From: Nocardioides kongjuensis
GTDB lineage: Bacteria > Actinomycetota > Actinomycetes > Propionibacteriales > Nocardioidaceae
DNA length: 64,000 bases
Reading direction: 5' to 3'
Assembly: GCF_013409625.1 (NCBI RefSeq)
Contig: NZ_JACCBF010000001.1
Coordinates: 5,459,001 to 5,523,000, forward strand
Below, piece after piece: positions 1 to 9,993 of this stretch; within the stretch, counting starts at the first letter, position 1; each line of letters starts with the position of its first letter. The notes under the pieces are model-generated. The model was not told the origin of the DNA. It was given only the letters and a program-made list of their open reading frames with translations, and did not search any database. The translations under genes and the position numbers were made by a program.

Positions 1-1
1 G

Positions 2-205
2 GCCGCCGACATCGGTCAGGTCAGCCTCGACCAGATGCGGAAGTACGCCGCCGACGGCCACTTCGCCGGCGGCTCCATGGGCCCGAAGGTCGACGCGGTG
101 TGCCGCTTCGTCGCCAGCTCGGGTCGCCGCGGCGTCATCACCGACCTCGGCAGCATCCTCGCGGCCGCCGAGGGCCGCGCCGGAACCATCGTCACCCCCA
201 ACTGA
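2..205 (+). CDS. Carbamate kinase, C-terminal fragment (cut by window edge)
   Basis: Only the last 67 residues are present, in the frame that starts at base 2. The fragment carries the carbamate kinase C-terminal signature: [12 protein letters not shown], then a VITDL segment and a terminal AGTIVTPN. The family makes ATP and carbamate from carbamoyl phosphate and ADP in the cytoplasm. The gap to the ring-opening amidohydrolase gene is 23 bases, so they probably share an operon. That pairing points to nitrogen-heterocycle breakdown, where carbamoyl phosphate from a ureido product is used for ATP, more than to arginine deiminase metabolism. The family call is firm; the substrate route is inference because the upstream genes are outside the window. 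Confidence 0.85.
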   Translation, partial: AADIGQVSLDQMRKYAADGHFAGGSMGPKVDAVCRFVASSGRRGVITDLGSILAAAEGRAGTIVTPN

Positions 206-228
206 AGAACCCCGAAAGGAACCCGACC

Positions 229-1335
229 ATGCCTTCTGCCATCGAGGTCCGCAAGGTCCCGATCCACTCCGTCGCCGACGCGTCCGAGCTGGCCAAGCTC
301 ATCGACGACGGTGTCTTCAAGGCCGACCGCGTCATCGCGATCATCGGCAAGACCGAGGGCAACGGCGGGGTGAACGACTACACCCGGATCATCGCCGACC
401 GTGCCTTCCGCGAGGTGCTCGTCGACAAGGGCGCCCCGGTCGACCAGGTCAAGCAGGTCCCGATCGTGTGGTCCGGCGGCACCGACGGCGTGATCAGCCC
501 CCACGCCACCATCTTCGCCACCACCGACGTCGCCGAGGACGACCCGAGCCGCGAGGAGCAGCGCCTCACCGTCGGCTTCGCGATGAGCGAGCCGATCCTG
601 CCCGAGGAGATCGGGTACGTCGCGATGATCGAGAAGGTCGCCGCCGGCGTGAAGGTCGCCATGGAGCGCGCGGGCATCACCGACCCGGCCGACGTGCACT
701 ACGTGCAGACCAAGACCCCGCTGCTGACCATCCACACCATCCGCGACGCGCACAGCCGCGGCAAGCAGGTCTGGACCGAGCACACCCACGAGTCGATGGA
801 CCTCTCCAACGGCGTCACCGGCCTCGGTATCGCCGTCGCCCTCGGCGAGATCGAGATGCCGACCGACGCCGACGTCATGAACAACCGCGACCTGTACTCC
901 TCGGTCGCCTCCTGCTCCTCGGGCGTCGAGCTCGACCAGGCCCAGATCGTCGTCGTCGGCAACGCCAAGGGTGTCGGCGGGCGCTACCGGATCGGCCACT
1001 CGGTCATGAACGACGCCCTCGACCAGGACGGCATCTGGAACGCCATCAAGGACGCCGGCCTCGACCTGCCCGAGCGCCCGCACTCCTCCGACCTGCAGGG
1101 CCGCCTGGTCAACGTCTTCCTCAAGTGCGAGGCGTCCCAGAACGGCGAGGTCCGCGGTCGCCGCAACGCCATGCTCGACGACTCCGACGTGCACTGGCAC
1201 CGCCAGATCAAGTCGTGCGTCGGTGGCGTCACCGCTGCCGTGACCGGCGACCCGGCGGTCTTCGTCTCGGTCTCCGCCGCCCACCAGGGCCCGGAGGGCG
1301 GCGGCCCCGTCGCCGCCATCGTCGACCTGGGCTGA
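229..1335 (+). CDS. Ring-opening amidohydrolase (barbiturase / cyanuric acid amidohydrolase family)
   Basis: This 368-residue protein belongs to the AtzD/TrzD/barbiturase family, which hydrolyses cyclic ureides such as cyanuric acid or barbiturate. The family has three similar domains, each giving a Ser and Lys to the active site. The matching segments here are SGGTDGV (residues about 84-90), [11 protein letters not shown] in the middle, and the C-terminal [11 protein letters not shown] motif. Length matches the usual 360-370. The start is the ATG after a GAAAGGA ribosome site. It follows the carbamate kinase and lies near a molybdenum hydroxylase operon. Uracil-to-barbiturate oxidation followed by ring opening would explain this grouping, so barbiturase is my preferred reading; cyanuric acid hydrolase remains possible. 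Confidence 0.88.
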   Translation: MPSAIEVRKVPIHSVADASELAKLIDDGVFKADRVIAIIGKTEGNGGVNDYTRIIADRAFREVLVDKGAPVDQVKQVPIVWSGGTDGVISPHATIFATTDVAEDDPSREEQRLTVGFAMSEPILPEEIGYVAMIEKVAAGVKVAMERAGITDPADVHYVQTKTPLLTIHTIRDAHSRGKQVWTEHTHESMDLSNGVTGLGIAVALGEIEMPTDADVMNNRDLYSSVASCSSGVELDQAQIVVVGNAKGVGGRYRIGHSVMNDALDQDGIWNAIKDAGLDLPERPHSSDLQGRLVNVFLKCEASQNGEVRGRRNAMLDDSDVHWHRQIKSCVGGVTAAVTGDPAVFVSVSAAHQGPEGGGPVAAIVDLG

Positions 1336-1357
1336 TCGCCGGGACCGACGTCCTCCC

Positions 1358-1395
1358 GGATCCCCGTCCCTGCCCACCGGCAGGGGCGGGGATCC
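1358..1395. terminator. Strong hairpin between convergent genes
   Basis: Two 17-base arms (1358-1374 and 1379-1395) pair with a single G-U and a four-base CACC loop. It lies 22 bases after the amidohydrolase stop and just before the end of the convergent VOC gene, so it can serve both strands. There is no U tract, as is usual in actinobacteria. Confidence 0.85.
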
Positions 1396-1412
1396 GTCAT
1401 GTCCGGGGAAGG

Positions 1413-1817
1413 TCAGCGCGCCGGCGGTGCGAAGACGCCGAACTGGTTGCCGGCCGGGTCCTTCAGGTAGGCGAACGTCGGCACGCCCGGGCCGACGTCC
1501 AGGTGCTGGCTCACGACGGTGCCGCCGAGCTGCTCGGCCGCCGCGCAGGTGGCCGCGACGTCGGCCACCAGGATGGAGAACACGGCGTGCCCGGGCATCT
1601 GCCCGGCGGTGCCGAAGACGCCCCCGGACGGCCCACCGCCCCCGGGGGCGGTGACCAGGCGGTAGTCGAGGCCGCCGGCCTCGGAGGCCTCGTCGGTGGC
1701 GAACGTCCAGTCGAACAGGCCGCCGTAGAACTTCTCGGCGGCGCCGGGGTCGTCGGTCGCGACCTCGAACCACGCGACGGTGCCGGGCGCGGGCGGGGCA
1801 AGGGGAGTGCTGGTCAT
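1413..1817 (-). CDS. VOC family (glyoxalase-like) protein
   Basis: This 134-residue protein has two VOC half-repeats. The first holds VAWFEVATDDPGAAEKFY (residues about 14-31) and the second AVFSILVADVAATCAAAEQLGG, followed by the closing KDPAGNQFGVF motif. VOC proteins are metal-binding enzymes (glyoxalases, extradiol dioxygenases) or antibiotic-binding proteins; nothing here identifies the substrate. The ATG follows a GAGGAG ribosome site. It lies 61 bases downstream of the WYL regulator on the same strand, so the two may be co-transcribed. The family is certain, the function unknown. Confidence 0.85.
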   Translation of the reverse strand: MTSTPLAPPAPGTVAWFEVATDDPGAAEKFYGGLFDWTFATDEASEAGGLDYRLVTAPGGGGPSGGVFGTAGQMPGHAVFSILVADVAATCAAAEQLGGTVVSQHLDVGPGVPTFAYLKDPAGNQFGVFAPPAR

Positions 1818-1878
1818 CGGAGCTCCTCGGTGAGTGGAAGGGGGAACACGACCACCGTCGCAAGGCTTCGCGACAGCC

Positions 1879-2625
1879 CTATGTCGGAGTTCCCGACGCG
1901 ATTCCGAGCAGCTCCTCCGGGCGCAGCGCCGACGCCGGCAGCGGCCCCAGCGCCTCCGCCAGGGCCGGGTCGCGCGGCCGCCGCGGGCCGCGGGCGAGCG
2001 CCGGCGTGCGCTCGGCCGACGTGATGCGGTCCATCCGGAAGACCCGGTCGTCCTCGCGCAGGCGGCACCAGGCGGTGAGGTACGACCCGCGCGGGCCCAT
2101 CACGACGTGCTGCGGCTCGACCTCGCGCTCCGACTCGACGTGGTCCACGTCGACGTAGCCGATCCGCAGGACGTGCCCCTCCCGGACCGCCCGCCAGATG
2201 GTCTCGGCGACCTCGGCGTCGGGTGTCGCGCCGAGGGGGACGACGAGCCGCACCTTCGCCGCCGCTGCCCGGGCCTCCGCGAGGGCAGGGCCGGGCATCG
2301 CCGCGACGATCTTCTGCAGCGCCGACCGGGCGTCGCGCGCGAACAGCACGTGGGTGCTGCTGCTCAGTGCCACCGCGACCGCCGTCGCCTCGCGCGGGGT
2401 GAAGTTGAGCGGCGGCAGCGTCATCGAGGGGTCCAGGCTGTAGCCGCCCGTGCGGCCCTGCCGCGTCGCGAGCGGTACGCCGGCCTGCCCGAGCGCGCTC
2501 AGGTCGCGCTCGATCGTGCGGACGCTGACCTCGAAGTGCGCGGCGAGCTGGCTCGCCGTGCGCCCGCGCGGACCCGCGGCGCGCAGCTCCTCGACGAGGG
2601 CGTAGAGGCGGTCCGTCCGGTTCAT
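1879..2625 (-). CDS. WYL-domain transcriptional regulator (YafY-like, HTH_11)
   Basis: This 248-residue regulator begins with a DeoR-like winged helix (LYALVEELRAAGPRGRTASQLAAHF, residues 8-32; recognition helix near VSVRTIERDLSAL). It continues with a WYL-type ligand domain, including the segment SYLTAWCRLREDDRVFRMDR near residues 182-201. WYL domains are known to sense nucleotides or other small ligands. The gene diverges from the molybdenum hydroxylase operon, whose promoter region holds an inverted repeat, so it is the natural local regulator. The start is supported by a leaderless-type promoter, TAGCCT six bases before ATG. Confidence 0.88.
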   Translation of the reverse strand: MNRTDRLYALVEELRAAGPRGRTASQLAAHFEVSVRTIERDLSALGQAGVPLATRQGRTGGYSLDPSMTLPPLNFTPREATAVAVALSSSTHVLFARDARSALQKIVAAMPGPALAEARAAAAKVRLVVPLGATPDAEVAETIWRAVREGHVLRIGYVDVDHVESEREVEPQHVVMGPRGSYLTAWCRLREDDRVFRMDRITSAERTPALARGPRRPRDPALAEALGPLPASALRPEELLGIASGTPT

Positions 2626-2631
2626 GTCGGC

Positions 2632-2637
2632 AGGCTA
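2632..2637 (-). promoter_or_regulatory. Leaderless -10 for the WYL regulator
   Basis: Read on the minus strand this is TAGCCT with six bases to the ATG at 2625. It fits the TANNNT-N6/7-start pattern that recurs in this window, so the mRNA probably starts at or next to the start codon. Confidence 0.55.
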
Positions 2638-2706
2638 GGCGCGAGCACGGACACCGCCCGAGGCACGCCGACCCTGCCACCAACCCGGCACCAACCACGC
2701 CTGCCT

Positions 2707-2737
2707 AGCGTGAGGCAGGTCACAGGTCCCTCACGCT
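2707..2737. promoter_or_regulatory. Inverted repeat in the divergent WYL/molybdenum-hydroxylase promoter region
   Basis: AGCGTGAGG (2707-2715) is matched by CCTCACGCT (2729-2737), perfect 9-base arms with a 13-base spacer. A second repeat, CCTGCC (2700-2705) and GGCAGG (2714-2719), overlaps the left arm. TAGCGT at 2706-2711 could be the -10 of the operon. The site lies 12 bases before the first gene, where a regulator, most simply the divergent WYL protein, could bind. Confidence 0.6.
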
Positions 2738-2749
2738 CAAGGGAGAGTC

Positions 2750-3225
<476 letters not shown>

Positions 3226-3229
<4 letters not shown>

Positions 3230-5679
3230 CCGCCACCCAGGAGCCCACCCGGGGCGAGATCGGCCGCGACCGCCGCCGCAAGGAGGACCAGCGCCTCATC
3301 ACCGGCCGCACCCGCTGGACCGACAACATCACGCTGCCGGGCATGCTGCACCTCGCGATGGTGCGCAGCCCGTTCCCGCACGCGCGGATCACCGGCATCA
3401 ACACCGCCGAGGCCAAGGCCAGCCCCAACGTGGTGGCGGTGTTCACCGGAGCGGACCTCGGGGAGGGCCAGGGTGCGTGCATCAACGCGTGGCCCGTCGT
3501 GCCCGACCAGGTCACCCCCGCCCACCTGCCGATGCCGACCGACCGGGTCGCCTTCGCCGGCGAGACGGTGGCGGTGGTGGTCGCCCGCAGCGCCGCCGAG
3601 GCCCGCGACGCCGCCGAGCTGGTCGAGGTCGACTACGAGGAGCTCCCGGCCGCGCTCGACCTCAAGGAGTCGGCCGAGGCCCACACCAACGGCGGCGCGC
3701 TCGCGCACCCCGACCTCGGCACCAACGTCAGCGCCGTGTGGCGCTTCGACTCGGCCGAGGCCGGCACCGGCGGCGACGTCGAGCAGGCGATCGCCGAGGC
3801 CCGCGAGAACGGCATCGTGATCGAGCGGGAGTACCGCCAGCAGCGGCTGATCCCCGCGTTCATGGAGCCGCGCAGCGTCGTCGTGGACCCGACCGGCGAG
3901 CAGATCACCGTCTGGTCGGCGACCCAGGTGCCCCACATCCTGCGCTTCGCGATCGCGGCCACGACCGGCGTACCCGAGTCGAAGATCCGGGTGATCGCGC
4001 CCGACGTCGGCGGTGGCTTCGGCGGCAAGCTGCAGCAGACGCCGGAGGAGATGATCGCCTTCGCGGTGGCCCGCAAGCTCGGCAAGCCGGTGAAGTTCAC
4101 CGAGACCCGCAGCGAGTCGCTGCTCACCGCCCACCACGGCCGCGACCAGTGGCAGCGGCTCACCCTCGCCGCGACCAAGGACGGTCACCTCACCGGCCTC
4201 AAGGTCGACCTGCTCGCCGACCTCGGGGCGTACGTCGCCATCGTCGGCGGCGGCGTGCCGGTGCTCGGGGCGTTCATGTTCAACGCGATCTACAAGTTCC
4301 CCGCCTACCAGTTCCAGACCACCAACGTCCTCACCAACAAGACCTGGACCGACGCCTACCGCGGCGCCGGCCGGCCCGAGGCGACGTTCGCGATCGAGCG
4401 GCTGATGGACGAGCTCGCGGCCGAGCTCGGCAAGGACCCGCTCGAGGTCCGCGAGATGAACTGGATCAAGCACGAGGAGTTCCCGTTCACCACGGTGGCC
4501 GGCCTCGAGTACGACTCCGGGAACTACGAGGCCGCCACCGCGCGCGCCAAGGAGATGTTCGGGTACGACGCGCTGCGCGCCGAGCAGGCCGAGCGCCGCG
4601 CCCGGGGCGACCGGGTCCAGCTCGGGCTCGGCGTGTCGACCTTCACCGAGATGTGCGGCCTCGCGCCGTCCCGGGTGCTCGGCAGCCTCAACTACGGCGC
4701 CGGCGGCTGGGAGCACGCCGAGGTCCGGATGCTCGCGACCGGCAAGGTCGAGGTCGTCACCGGGGCGTCCGCCCACGGTCAGGGCCACGAGACGGCGTTC
4801 AGCCAGATCGTGGCGGACCGGCTTGGCGTCCCGTTCGAGGACGTCGAGGTCCTGCACGGGGACACCCAGATCTCCCACAAGGGCCTGGACACCTACGGGT
4901 CCCGCAGCCTGGTCGTCGGCGGCGAGGCCCTGGTGCGGGCCGTCGACAAGGTGATCGAGAAGGCGCGGCCGGTCGCGGCCCACCTGCTCGAGGCCTCCGC
5001 CGACGACCTCGAGTTCAGCGACGGCCGGTTCACCGTCAGGGGAACCGACCAGGGGATGGCGATCACCGAGATCGCGACCGCCGTCTTCGCCGCGCACAAC
5101 CTCCCCGACGGTGTCGAGGCGTCGATCGACTCGGAGGCGACGTACGACCCCGTCAACTTCAACTACCCGCACGGCACCCACCTGTGCGCGGTCGAGGTCG
5201 ACACCGAGACCGGGCAGGTCCGGCTGCGCAAGTACGCCTGCTGCGACGACATCGGCAACGTCATCAACCCGCTCATCGTGTCGGGGCAGGTCCACGGCGG
5301 ACTGGTCCAGGGCATCGCCCAGGCGCTGTGGGAGGAGGCGGTCTACGACGACAACGGCACCCTCGTGACCGGGTCGTTCGTCGACTACCTGCTGCCCACC
5401 GCGGCCGACACGATCAGCTTCGAGCTCGACCACACCACCTCGCCGGCGACCACGAACTCGCTCGGCACCAAGGGCGTCGGCGAGGCCGGCACGATCGCGT
5501 CCACCCCCGCGGTGGTCAACGCGGTCGTCGACGCGCTGCGCCCCTACGGCGTCCACGACGTCGCGATGCCGTGCACGCCGGAACGGGTCTGGCGGGCCAT
5601 CAACAGCGGTGGGTCCGGGGGAGAGACGACCGAGGCCGCCGCACCCCACTTCGACGAGTCGGAAGGAGCAGCCCAGTGA
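3226..5679 (+). CDS. Molybdenum hydroxylase, Mo-binding large subunit (CoxL form II-like)
   Basis: The 817-residue large subunit carries the molybdopterin-cytosine-dinucleotide site. The active-site loop reads AYRGAGR (residues 377-383). That is the form II signature; genuine CO dehydrogenases have AYRCSFR. The C-terminal GVGEAG (750-755) supplies the catalytic glutamate, E753. The start is the ATG overlapping the stop of the 2Fe-2S gene. Form II enzymes hydroxylate assorted heterocycles or aldehydes, and most substrates are unknown. With a barbiturase-like gene 1.4 kb away, a purine or pyrimidine-type substrate such as uracil is a reasonable guess, but it is inference. Length and motifs are intact. 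Confidence 0.95.
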
Positions 5680-6533
5680 TCCCCGCAGCCTTCGAGTACG
5701 TCGCCCCGGCCACGGTCGAGGAGGCGCTCGCCGCGCTCGCCCAGCACGGCGACGACGCCAAGATCATCGCCGGCGGCCAGAGCCTGCTGCCGGTGCTCCG
5801 GATGCGCCTCAACGCGCCGGAGTGGGTGATCGACCTGGGCCGGATCGCGTCGCTGCGCGGCGTCCGCGACGGGGGAGACCACCTCGCGATCGGCGCGATG
5901 ACCACGCACCACGACGTCGGCCAGGACCCGCTCGTGCACGAGCACGCGCTGCTGGTCAGCAAGGCCATCACGCACCTCGCCGACGCGCAGGTGCGCCACC
6001 GCGGCACCTTCGGCGGTGCCCTCGCCCACGCCGACCCGGCCGGTGACCTCGGCGCACCGGCGCTCGCGCTCGGTGCGACCTTCGTGGTCCAGGGGCCGGG
6101 CGGGACGCGGGAGATCGCGGCCGACGACTTCTTCGTCGACCTCTTCGAGACCGCGATCTCCGACGACGAGATCCTGACCGAGGTCCGGGTCCCGAAGCAC
6201 GACGGCTGGGGGGCGGCGTACGAGAAGTTCGTCCGGATCGCCCACCAGTGGCCGATCGTCGCGGTCGCGGCGACCGTGCGGATGGAGGGCGACACCATCG
6301 CGGAGGCCCGGATCGGCCTGACCAACATGGGCTCGACGCCCGTGCGGGCCCGGGCCGCGGAGGCCGCGCTCGCCGGCGTACCGGCGACGGAGGAGGGGGT
6401 CGCCGCCGCGGCTGCCCTCGCCGCCGAGGGCACCAACCCGCCGAGCGACCTCAACGGCGACGCCGACTACCGCCGCCACCTCGCGACCGTGCTCACCCGA
6501 CGGGCCGTGCTCGCGGCCGCCGGGAGGGGCTGA
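5676..6533 (+). CDS. Molybdenum hydroxylase, FAD-binding medium subunit (CoxM-type)
   Basis: This 285-residue subunit has the vanillyl-alcohol-oxidase-type FAD fold. The two FAD motifs are visible: AGGQSLLP (residues 32-39) and GTFGGALAHADPAGD (110-124). It hands electrons from the iron-sulfur subunit to the acceptor. The start is a GTG overlapping the large-subunit stop (GTGA), preceded by a GAAGGAG ribosome site, so the three subunits are translationally coupled. Length is typical for the family. No accessory XdhC or MobA maturation gene is visible in the window. Confidence 0.95.
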   Translation: MIPAAFEYVAPATVEEALAALAQHGDDAKIIAGGQSLLPVLRMRLNAPEWVIDLGRIASLRGVRDGGDHLAIGAMTTHHDVGQDPLVHEHALLVSKAITHLADAQVRHRGTFGGALAHADPAGDLGAPALALGATFVVQGPGGTREIAADDFFVDLFETAISDDEILTEVRVPKHDGWGAAYEKFVRIAHQWPIVAVAATVRMEGDTIAEARIGLTNMGSTPVRARAAEAALAGVPATEEGVAAAAALAAEGTNPPSDLNGDADYRRHLATVLTRRAVLAAAGRG

Positions 6534-6535
6534 CC

Positions 6536-7276
6536 TTGGACCTCAGCCACTCCTTCACCGTCCCGACGTCGCTCGACGCGACCTGGGCGCACTTCCAGGA
6601 CATCGGCGCCCTCGCCGAGTGCTTCCCGGGGGCCCAGGTCACGGCGGTCGGCACCGACGACGACGGCGCCCCGACCTTCGAGGGCACCTGCAAGGTCAAG
6701 CTCGGCCCGATCGCGCTGGTCTACGCCGGCTCCGGCAAGTTCGTCGAGCGCGACGAGGCCGGCCACCGGTTCGTCGTGGACGCGAAGGGGCGGGACAAGC
6801 GCGGCAACGGTACGGCGGGCGCCACGGTCACCGTGACCATGGCGGCCGCCGACGCCGGCTCCACGCGGGTCGACGTCGTCACGGACCTGGCGATCACCGG
6901 CAAGCCCGCGCAGTTCGGGCGCGGTGTGATGCAGGACGTCTCCGACAAGCTGCTCGGACAGTTCGTGTCCTGCCTCGAGCAGCGCCTCGCCGCCGAGGCA
7001 GCGCCTGCTCCGGCCGCTGGGAGCGCCGCCGAGGAACCCACCGACACCGCGGCCGCCGGGAACCATCCCGAGCCGGCGGCCGCGGTACCCACGCCGCCTC
7101 CACGGCCCGCACCGGCAGCCGCTCCGCGGCCGGCCGCGGCCGAGGACGACGCCCTCGACCTCGGCTCCGCGGTGCTGCCGATCCTGGTCAAGACCTACGG
7201 CAAGCAGATCGGCGCGGTCCTCGCGGTGCTGGTCGCGATCGCGCTGCTGCGGCGTCGTCGGAGGCACCGGGGCTAG
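6536..7276 (+). CDS. SRPBCC family protein with C-terminal membrane anchor (CoxG-like)
   Basis: The first ~150 residues form an SRPBCC/CoxG domain (LSHSFTVPTSLDATWAHFQD at the start, then FEGTCKVKLGPI). A proline/alanine-rich linker follows (about residues 155-205), then a single membrane helix (IGAVLAVLVAIALL) and an Arg/His tail. CoxG is thought to recruit or anchor CO dehydrogenase at the membrane, so this protein may tether the hydroxylase. The start is a TTG two bases after the previous stop, with GGGAGGGG before it. It is 246 residues, longer than plain CoxG because of the linker and anchor. Confidence 0.85.
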   Translation: MDLSHSFTVPTSLDATWAHFQDIGALAECFPGAQVTAVGTDDDGAPTFEGTCKVKLGPIALVYAGSGKFVERDEAGHRFVVDAKGRDKRGNGTAGATVTVTMAAADAGSTRVDVVTDLAITGKPAQFGRGVMQDVSDKLLGQFVSCLEQRLAAEAAPAPAAGSAAEEPTDTAAAGNHPEPAAAVPTPPPRPAPAAAPRPAAAEDDALDLGSAVLPILVKTYGKQIGAVLAVLVAIALLRRRRRHRG

Positions 7277-7322
7277 CCCCGGTGGCGCCCACGGCGGCGA
7301 TCAACGTGGTGCAGCGGTGCGC

Positions 7323-8030
7323 CTACCACGCGTCCGGCCGGGTGTAGTCCTCGTCGTCGTAGAGGTCCTGGTCCTCGTGGCGCTGGTCGGCGCCGCGGTC
7401 GTTCTGCTCCTGCAGCCGGTCGCGGCGCGGGTCGGACTCGCCGGGGTCGCCGGGCTGCTGCGGCTGCTGGGGCGGCTGCTGGTCCTGGGGCTGCTGCGGC
7501 TGGTCCTGGTTCTGCTCGAGCTTCTCGCGCAGCCGCTCGTCGACCGCGCCGGCATCGGCGGTCTGCTCCTCGCCCCGCCCGGAGTCCTGCGGGCACCTGC
7601 CCGCGGCGAGCACGTCGATGCCGGCCTGGTACGCCGACCGCGCATCCTCGGTCGCCCCGGACTCGGCGGCGGCGTCACCCACCGCCTCGTGGGCGAGGGC
7701 CAGGTTGATCCGCACCGTGCACTCGTCGCGGTGCGGCACGTCCTCGAGGGCGTCGCGGTAGGCGGTGATCGCCTCGGCGTACCTGCCCTGGGCGTGCTCG
7801 GACGCACCCTCGTCGAAGGCCGCGACCCAGGACTCGAACCAGTTCAGCGTGCGGGTGCCGGCGAACTCGGCCGCCGCGCCGTCGAGGTCGCCGCGGTCGA
7901 AGGCGTCGCGACCGGAGGCGTTGGCCTGCAGCATCAGCGTCACCTTGAGTGCGTACGCCGCCACGAGCAGCACCGGCACCAGCCCGGCGAGGAGCAGCAC
8001 CACCCGGAGCCGCCGGCGGGGGTTCGTCAT
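7323..8030 (-). CDS. BatC-like membrane protein with TPR-type repeats
   Basis: The 235-residue protein starts with a basic tail and a membrane helix (VVLLLAGLVPVLLVAAYALKV). TPR-like helices follow (ASEHAQGRYAEAITAYRDAL and IRINLALAHEAVGDAA-type segments), and then a long Gln/Pro/Asp-rich tail. It is the last gene of the MoxR/DUF58/VWA operon, where BatC-type TPR proteins are usual. I chose the ATG at 8030 because it overlaps the stop of the VWA gene as ATGA; an in-frame start 45 bases upstream is less likely. The disordered, low-complexity tail is notable. Function in the Bat-like complex is inferred from position. Confidence 0.75.
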   Translation of the reverse strand: MTNPRRRLRVVLLLAGLVPVLLVAAYALKVTLMLQANASGRDAFDRGDLDGAAAEFAGTRTLNWFESWVAAFDEGASEHAQGRYAEAITAYRDALEDVPHRDECTVRINLALAHEAVGDAAAESGATEDARSAYQAGIDVLAAGRCPQDSGRGEEQTADAGAVDERLREKLEQNQDQPQQPQDQQPPQQPQQPGDPGESDPRRDRLQEQNDRGADQRHEDQDLYDDEDYTRPDAW

Positions 8031-8953
8031 CGGACCGCTCCCTTCCGCGGTGCCAGCACGTGCCGCGACGCCCACACCGCGCGCCAGCCGGCGTGCAGCT
8101 CCAGCAGCAGCAGGCCGAGCAGCAGGACGCCGAACAGCCAGGTCAGGTCGTGCTCGGCCGGGCGGTCGTGACCACCCGCGCCGTCGGAGTACGACGCCTC
8201 GAACGAGCGGGCGAGGTCGTCGAGACCGCCGGGCCGGGTGCGGTGCTCGAACCGGACGCCGAGCTGGTCGGCGATCTTCTGCAGCTCGTCGGTGTCGGCG
8301 TGGGACTGGGCGGTGTCACCGGTCGCGGGGTCCTGGACGAAACCGAGGTCACCGGTCAGGTCGTCGTCGGCCGGCATCGGGGCGCCCCGCTTCGTCCCGT
8401 AGCCGAGGACGGCTCCGCCCGCGACCTGGTCGGCCACCTGGTCGTAGGAGTCGACCCCGTCCTCGCTCGTGGTGTCCTCGCCGTCGCCGACGTAGACGAC
8501 GATCCGGCGCCGCTGGGGTGCCTGCTCCGCGGACCGTTCGAGCAGGTCCTTCAGCTCCGGCACGGGACGGGTGGCGCTCGAGCCGGTGCCGTCCTTGGGC
8601 TTCTCCAGGTAGAGCGTCTCGACGGCCGCCCCGAAGGCGGCGCTGTCGGAAGTGAGGGGGAGCACCACGCGCGCGTCGGCGCCGAACGCGAGCATCCCGA
8701 ACCGGGCTCCGGGCAGCGCCTCGGCGAGCGCGGTGAGGTCGGCCTTGGCCCCGGTGATGCGCGGCTGCTTGCCGTCGTAGTCGAGGGCCGCCATCGACCG
8801 GGTGCGGTCGACGACGACGATGACGTCGAGGTCGGAGAGCTGGGTGGGCACCTCGGCACGGCCGAAGCCGGGGCGCAGCACGATGACCACGAACAGCAGC
8901 ACGATGCCGATCCGGCGGGCCAGCACGAGGACGGTCGAGGTGGTGGTGCTCAT
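8027..8953 (-). CDS. VWA-domain membrane protein (BatB-like)
   Basis: The 308-residue protein has an N-terminal membrane helix, a von Willebrand A domain, and a C-terminal helix (LTWLFGVLLLGLLLLEL), the BatB/BatA layout. The metal-ion site normally reads DxSxS, but here it is DRTRS (near residue 48), with Thr for the first Ser. The Thr might still bind metal, or the site may be weak. The ATG at 8953 overlaps the stop of the upstream VWA gene (ATGA). Such proteins work with MoxR ATPases and DUF58 proteins at the membrane; their exact role in actinobacteria is not known. Confidence 0.88.
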   Translation of the reverse strand: MSTTTSTVLVLARRIGIVLLFVVIVLRPGFGRAEVPTQLSDLDVIVVVDRTRSMAALDYDGKQPRITGAKADLTALAEALPGARFGMLAFGADARVVLPLTSDSAAFGAAVETLYLEKPKDGTGSSATRPVPELKDLLERSAEQAPQRRRIVVYVGDGEDTTSEDGVDSYDQVADQVAGGAVLGYGTKRGAPMPADDDLTGDLGFVQDPATGDTAQSHADTDELQKIADQLGVRFEHRTRPGGLDDLARSFEASYSDGAGGHDRPAEHDLTWLFGVLLLGLLLLELHAGWRAVWASRHVLAPRKGAVR

Positions 8954-9993
8954 CGGCCCGCCCCGCTCCGGTCGCGCAGCACGAGCACGCCCTGCAGCAC
9001 CCACAGCAGCACGAGCCCGCCGAGGCCGACCCCGACGACGACGGTGCCGAGGTGGGGCCGGTCGAGCACCTGCACGAGCGGCGGCCGCTTGATCGGCTTG
9101 GCGTCGAGGCGGGCGATCGCGTCGATGACCGCCTTGGTGCTGCCGTCGGCGCCGAGCATGGAGAAGGTGCCGCCGGTGCTGGTGACCGCGCTGCGGAACT
9201 GCTCTGCCGCGTCGGGCCGTTCGGCCGTCGCCGGCGCGGCGATGCCGTGGACGACCACCTTCTTCTCGCGGGCGTACGCCGCCGCGTCGGGCACGCTGAA
9301 GATCCCCTTGCCGATCGGCTCGTTGTCGGAGGCCAGCACGATCGCGCGGCTGCGGTCCTCGTCGTTGCGGTCGAAGCGCTGCACGCACGAGGCCAGCCCG
9401 TCGCCCATCTGGGACTGGATGTCCCAGTCCAGCACGGTGCCGGCGGTGAAGACGGCGTACTCGTCGCTGTAGACGTCGCCCGACGCGAACGCCTTCTCCG
9501 CCGCGTTGAGCTGCTCGAGCACGTAGGTGTAGTCGTCGGTCAGCGGGAACACGGTGATCGCGGCGCCGCTCCAGATCGTCAGCCCGATCCGCTCACCGCG
9601 CAGGCCCGAGATGATCGCGCGGAACTCGCGCAGCACGTCGGCGTCGACCTCCGCCATCGAGCCGGACGCGTCCAGGCACAGCACGATGTCGCGGGTGCGG
9701 TCCTCCTGGGTCATCGTCTGCCGCTGCTGCAGCCGCCCGGCCAACACCACCGCCCCGGTGCAGGCCACCAGCGTGGCCAGGGTCAGGCAGGCGCCGAGCA
9801 CCACCTGGCGTCGCACGAGCGTGCGGTAGCGGGGGAGCGACTGCAGCCGTGCCGCGTGGGCGACGTACGACGCACCGGCGCGGCTCGGTCGCCGCCAGGG
9901 ACGCAGCCACACCACGAGCAGCAGGAGCACGAGCGCGCCGAGCAGCAGCGAGAGCCACGGCCACCGGAACCCGGTCGTGTCGGTGTCCCACAT
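8950..9993 (-). CDS. VWA-domain membrane protein (BatA-like)
   Basis: The 347-residue protein has two N-terminal membrane helices (residues about 10-30 and 65-87), a VWA domain with an intact metal-ion site DASGS, and a C-terminal helix before a basic end. The start at 9993 overlaps the upstream stop by one base (TGATG), which is why I prefer it to the ATG nine codons earlier. It has the classical metal site that its downstream neighbour lacks, so the pair may be functionally unequal. It sits in a MoxR/DUF58/DUF4381-like/VWA/VWA/TPR operon. Confidence 0.9.
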   Translation of the reverse strand: MWDTDTTGFRWPWLSLLLGALVLLLLVVWLRPWRRPSRAGASYVAHAARLQSLPRYRTLVRRQVVLGACLTLATLVACTGAVVLAGRLQQRQTMTQEDRTRDIVLCLDASGSMAEVDADVLREFRAIISGLRGERIGLTIWSGAAITVFPLTDDYTYVLEQLNAAEKAFASGDVYSDEYAVFTAGTVLDWDIQSQMGDGLASCVQRFDRNDEDRSRAIVLASDNEPIGKGIFSVPDAAAYAREKKVVVHGIAAPATAERPDAAEQFRSAVTSTGGTFSMLGADGSTKAVIDAIARLDAKPIKRPPLVQVLDRPHLGTVVVGVGLGGLVLLWVLQGVLVLRDRSGAGR

